Shown: positions 62,301-64,000 of the stretch, one piece after another
How the letters are laid out: each line of letters opens with the position of its first letter
Numbering within the stretch: the stretch's first letter is position 1
Assembly (NCBI RefSeq): GCF_000626715.1
Contig: NZ_AQRA01000003.1
Span: forward strand, 434,001-498,000
Origin: Aquimarina atlantica
GTDB taxonomy: Bacteria > Bacteroidota > Bacteroidia > Flavobacteriales > Flavobacteriaceae
Length of the DNA: 64,000 bases
Direction: 5' to 3'
The notes under the pieces: model-generated
The model's database searches: none
Told to the model about the DNA's origin: nothing
The model's input: only the letters and a program-made list of their open reading frames with translations
Translations under genes and position numbers: made by a program

Positions 62301-63288
62301 CTCTATAGACATAACCTCCAGTAATTGATACATCTCCTTGGTTTTGACTATAATTGAATACAGGAGATTCTACGGGACCTGAGATGATTACATTGTTATT
62401 GGCTACAGAGGTACCTTCAAATCTACTCCATCCATAATTTTTACCATTTTTGATAATATTAATTTCTTCAAATGCATTTTGTCCTACATCTGCTCCCCAC
62501 ATTCTTCCTGTAGGTTTATCAAAAGAAAATTTCCAGGTATTTCTAATCCCATAAGCATAGATTTCATCTAAACCATCGGTTCCTACAAATGGATTGTTGC
62601 TTGGAATTTCATAATTACCATTTGGTAAAATTGGGTTGCTTTCTACAGGATTATTTCCATCAAGATCGACATCAATACGGCAAATACTACCAAATACAGT
62701 GTTTTTGTTTTGTGCGTTGAGTTTAGGATCATTTGCTCCACCACCATCTCCAAAAGAGATGTAGAGATAAGAATCTGGGCCAAACCCTATTTTTCCTCCA
62801 TTATGGTTGCTGTTGTCTTGATTTTTGTCAAACTGGAAGAGTACGAGTTCGCTATTAGGGTCTGCAAGATTAGGATTGTCTGCTCTAACTGAAAAACGAG
62901 ATAGTACCATTCGTGTAGAGATTCCAGAAACAGGACTGTCTTTAGTATAGTACACATAAAAATAGCCGTTACTATTATAATTAGGGTGAAAAGCAAGGCC
63001 TAAAAGCCCTAACTCTTGACCATTAGAGAATTGAACACGATCTGTAATGTTGAGAAAAGTTTTTACTTGTGAAGAAGTTACATTTTCATTTTTCGGAAAT
63101 ACTTTGATTTGACCCTTTTGCTCTACAATAAACATTCGATCTGTTCCACTATTTATACATTGGATTTCTACAGGAAATTCAAAGTCAATGTTTGGAAAAA
63201 TAGATTTGTAAGTAATTTGTGAATGAGTATAATCGCAGATAAATAGCAAGATTATAATAAATAGATGAGTTTTGAGTGAAGTTTTCAT
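59386..63288 (-). CDS. Secreted PQQ-type sugar dehydrogenase fused to propeller, FN3, GEVED and type IX sorting domains
   Basis: 1300 residues. Signal peptide about 1-24 (ending HSQ). Glucose/sorbosone dehydrogenase domain about 30-405: LGLLGLAFHPNYNSNGYFYV, HNGGKIGFGPDSYLYISFGDG (catalytic His region), GIRNTWKFSFD, GADVGQNAFEEINII. Then a propeller of repeats with NIAVWNGSQWSALGAGIDG-like text (about 415-775), FN3 (about 785-865), GEVED (about 880-985, ending NYGEVEDYTVVIG), a second FN3 (about 990-1075), a beta domain with SYGDGICCSVGNGSYEL (about 1080-1190), and a type IX sorting tail (IHPVPAKDF to KKLILK, about 1220-1300). It probably oxidises extracellular sugars using PQQ, which it would have to obtain from outside or from genes elsewhere. 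Single gene with a strong palindrome after it. Confidence 0.92.
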   Translation of the reverse strand: MKTSLKTHLFIIILLFICDYTHSQITYKSIFPNIDFEFPVEIQCINSGTDRMFIVEQKGQIKVFPKNENVTSSQVKTFLNITDRVQFSNGQELGLLGLAFHPNYNSNGYFYVYYTKDSPVSGISTRMVLSRFSVRADNPNLADPNSELVLFQFDKNQDNSNHNGGKIGFGPDSYLYISFGDGGGANDPKLNAQNKNTVFGSICRIDVDLDGNNPVESNPILPNGNYEIPSNNPFVGTDGLDEIYAYGIRNTWKFSFDKPTGRMWGADVGQNAFEEINIIKNGKNYGWSRFEGTSVANNNVIISGPVESPVFNYSQNQGDVSITGGYVYRGSKITSLNPDINSKYIFGDYVSGRVWALNYNPSTGNASSELLFKTNGLYISSFGRDTEGELYFSSYGNNAKIYKLVDGNTSPPGTSVNGIGSWTSLNQGINGVVQAITSDSNGNIYHGGDFNKAGNINANNIAVWNKNTGWSALGSGANGSINTLKIAPNGNLYAGGVFTEIGGINANNIAVWNGSQWSALGAGIDGTVAAIEIDNNNNVFVGGVFKTINGTTVRNIAKWDGSQWSALKDVTNQKSGTNNEIRSLAIGSDGTLYAGGNFDEAGGNTAKRIATWNGSNWGTLGDGTSGFVEAITTTSTAVYIGGNFALAGNTTVNRIAKWNIASKSWSKLGNGVSNNVRSLLHDGTHLYAAGAFTTASEGNTNKIVNNIAQWSDNTGWKALGTNTNVGVDITINSIAFSADKKDIFVGGNFSKAGAVNAKNTASWSNSSDTSCTATVPTGVSSSAVGSNTATIGWTAIASATYDLRYRQTGTNNWTTSAENGTSKVISGLNPSTTYEVQVRSKCADGTTSNYSASVNFTTTDVQLNYCDSNGQSVADEYISNVKLGTIDKTSTGASGGYSDFTAESTNLSKGNANTITITPTWTGTKYNEGYSVWIDYNQDGDFADTGEQVWTNAASQTTPVSGSFTVPSSAKDGSTRMRVSMRYNTIPGPCESFNYGEVEDYTVVIGGSTGGDTQAPSAPTGLAASNVAQTTLTLSWNAATDNVGVTGYDVYQGSTNLGSVTATTRNITGLTANTAYQFTVKAKDAAGNESAASNTLNVTTAGASATYDVKLRITFDNYPEETSWEIKDSNNQVVHSGGTYPSQPDGSTLNITKTLDAGCYTLVFKDSYGDGICCSVGNGSYELTNSASGAVLASGGSFTSVDTKNFCVGSTAMHNFNTDVKTDLESSDIVIHPVPAKDFIIIKMNNFNGSTYRIVNKAGQTVRHGKMSANEIELNNLPSGMYFVSVKSDTKTITKKLILK

Positions 63289-63503
63289 TATAGGTTGTTT
63301 TAAGAGAGTTATAATGATATAAACAATAAAATCAGTTTTTTTATTGTTTGAATTGGTTGAGATACATTTAGTTAGCCTTATAAAATTAATGTTCGACCAA
63401 AGAATTAGTATGCGTAGTAGTGAAATCTGTAGGAGATAAGGGTTAAAGTATGTTATACCATTTGTATTTTTTCTGATTAGTTGTTTAGTGGACCACTATT
63501 GTT
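63289..63503. other. Intergenic region upstream of the sugar dehydrogenase gene
   Basis: AT-rich. Contains an 11-bp stem hairpin AAACAATAAAA / TTTTATTGTTT (63321-63331 with 63339-63349) close to the start of the gene on its strand. No TAnnTTTG element, tRNA or convincing gene seen. Confidence 0.4.
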
Positions 63504-63680
63504 TTTAACCCGAATTATGCACTAGAACTTCGTTATGAAGCTCTAAAGTGCAATAAAATATAAAGTTTTATCAAATTCAACATAGCACCGCTACGGTTAA
63601 TTTGAGAAACATAATAAAGTGATATATTTTGAAGCAGTTTGGAGCTGTAGTAGATTTTCTAATGCATAATTCGGGTTTAA
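63504..63680. mobile_element. MITE-like element, 167 bp with 19-bp inverted ends and TTTAA direct repeats
   Basis: Ends CCCGAATTATGCACTAGAA (63509-63527) and TTCTAATGCATAATTCGGG (63657-63675) are inverted copies with one mismatch. Both are flanked by TTTAA (63504-63508, 63676-63680), as a target-site duplication would be. The inside has no reading frame but a hairpin (GCACT / AGTGC, 63519-63551). The structure is seen; its being a transposon derivative is inferred. No transposase lies in the window. Confidence 0.65.
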
Positions 63681-63822
63681 TCGTCTTATAGGAAATGAGA
63701 TATAGCGTTGATGAATCTTTTAGAAAAAAAATAGAGTTTATAGGCGAATTGACTTAGTGATATAGCTGATTTCTTTTGGTATTATAAAATAAAAAGAATC
63801 TAAAAAATGAATGTACTTAATG

Positions 63823-64000
63823 TTAATTTGTAATATTAGCCGAGTTTCCTGTTCCTTTTCCGATAACCCTATCGTAGCGTGCTCCGGGAGCTCTGTAATA
63901 AGGTAATACAGTATACTCATTTTCAGTTTCATCAAAATTACCGCTAATAAAACCTGGATCTATAGTTCCGTCTGGTCTTAAGAGAACATATTTGTAATTA
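63823..64000 (-). CDS. C-terminal fragment of an unidentified protein
   Basis: 58 codons to a TAA at 63823-63825; the gene begins beyond the right edge. The visible end contains YVLLRPDGTIDPGFISGNFD, TVLPYYRAPGARYDRVIG and a KGTGNSANITN tail. I do not recognise the family. The codon pattern and amino-acid make-up look coding, and the competing frame at 63738-63935 on the same strand does not. Confidence 0.6.
   Translation of the reverse strand, partial: NYKYVLLRPDGTIDPGFISGNFDETENEYTVLPYYRAPGARYDRVIGKGTGNSANITN

Noticed and set aside
63738..63935. 65-residue frame on the minus strand at the right edge
   Set aside because: It overlaps, in another frame, the fragment at 63823-64000, which reads as a natural protein end. 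Its own sequence is not coding-like.

Overview
The window looks like chromosome from a marine-type flavobacterium (Bacteroidota, Flavobacteriaceae). It is AT-rich, and many starts lie just downstream of the Bacteroidota -7 promoter element TAnnTTTG rather than behind a Shine-Dalgarno sequence. The gene content also fits: type IX secretion sorting tails, PorT, the lipidated TamA homologue TamL, a SusC-type receptor, a hybrid two-component regulator, the short Bacteroidota primary sigma factor and a menaquinone methyltransferase. I would not name a genus from this alone; Aquimarina-like is a guess.

Left part, 1-21 kb, mostly accessory. The edge of a polysaccharide utilisation locus (SusC-type receptor start plus a GH109-type glycosidase) faces a divergent hybrid two-component regulator. 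A tripartite exporter follows (ABC protein with a degenerate ATPase domain, HlyD-type adaptor, TolC-type channel), led by a small membrane-anchored protein. Next come a methyltransferase and a divergent LytTR regulator / TPR histidine kinase pair. Beside the kinase lies a 52-residue double-glycine RiPP-like precursor with no modification enzyme in view. Convergent with it is a three-gene cassette of unknown function (765-residue protein, DUF1360-like membrane protein, 85-residue Cys-Cys protein). Tryptophan 2,3-dioxygenase and a leucine-rich-repeat lipoprotein close this part.

Middle, 21-48 kb, mostly housekeeping: an M90 peptidase, a YpdA-like reductase, a type IX-secreted FG-GAP protein, a membrane AraC regulator, rpe, a BLUF photoreceptor, rpoD, an ECF sigma / membrane-anchored barrel pair, pnp, rpsO, accD, fbaA, tamL, a TrmH methyltransferase, porT, the menaquinone methyltransferase and trkA-trkH. 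The ECF operon and the adjacent lipoprotein gene are preceded by the same bipartite sequence with identical spacing, which I read as a shared ECF promoter.

Right part, 48-64 kb: an aminotransferase, a fatty acid desaturase, rsmG, an Old Yellow Enzyme with a divergent HxlR regulator and a palindrome between them, a GNAT enzyme, a flavin monooxygenase, pruA, an NRDE/TANGO2-type protein, a possible permuted papain-like protein, apaG, a DUF3667 protein and a 1300-residue secreted PQQ-type sugar dehydrogenase fusion. A 167-bp MITE-like element with flanking direct repeats lies near the right edge, before a truncated reading frame.

The best candidates for something undescribed are the cassette at 15303-18156 with its RiPP-like neighbour, the degenerate-ATPase exporter at 6365-11261, and the ECF sigma regulon at 29514-32926. 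All functions come from reading sequence by eye; no database or structure search was run.
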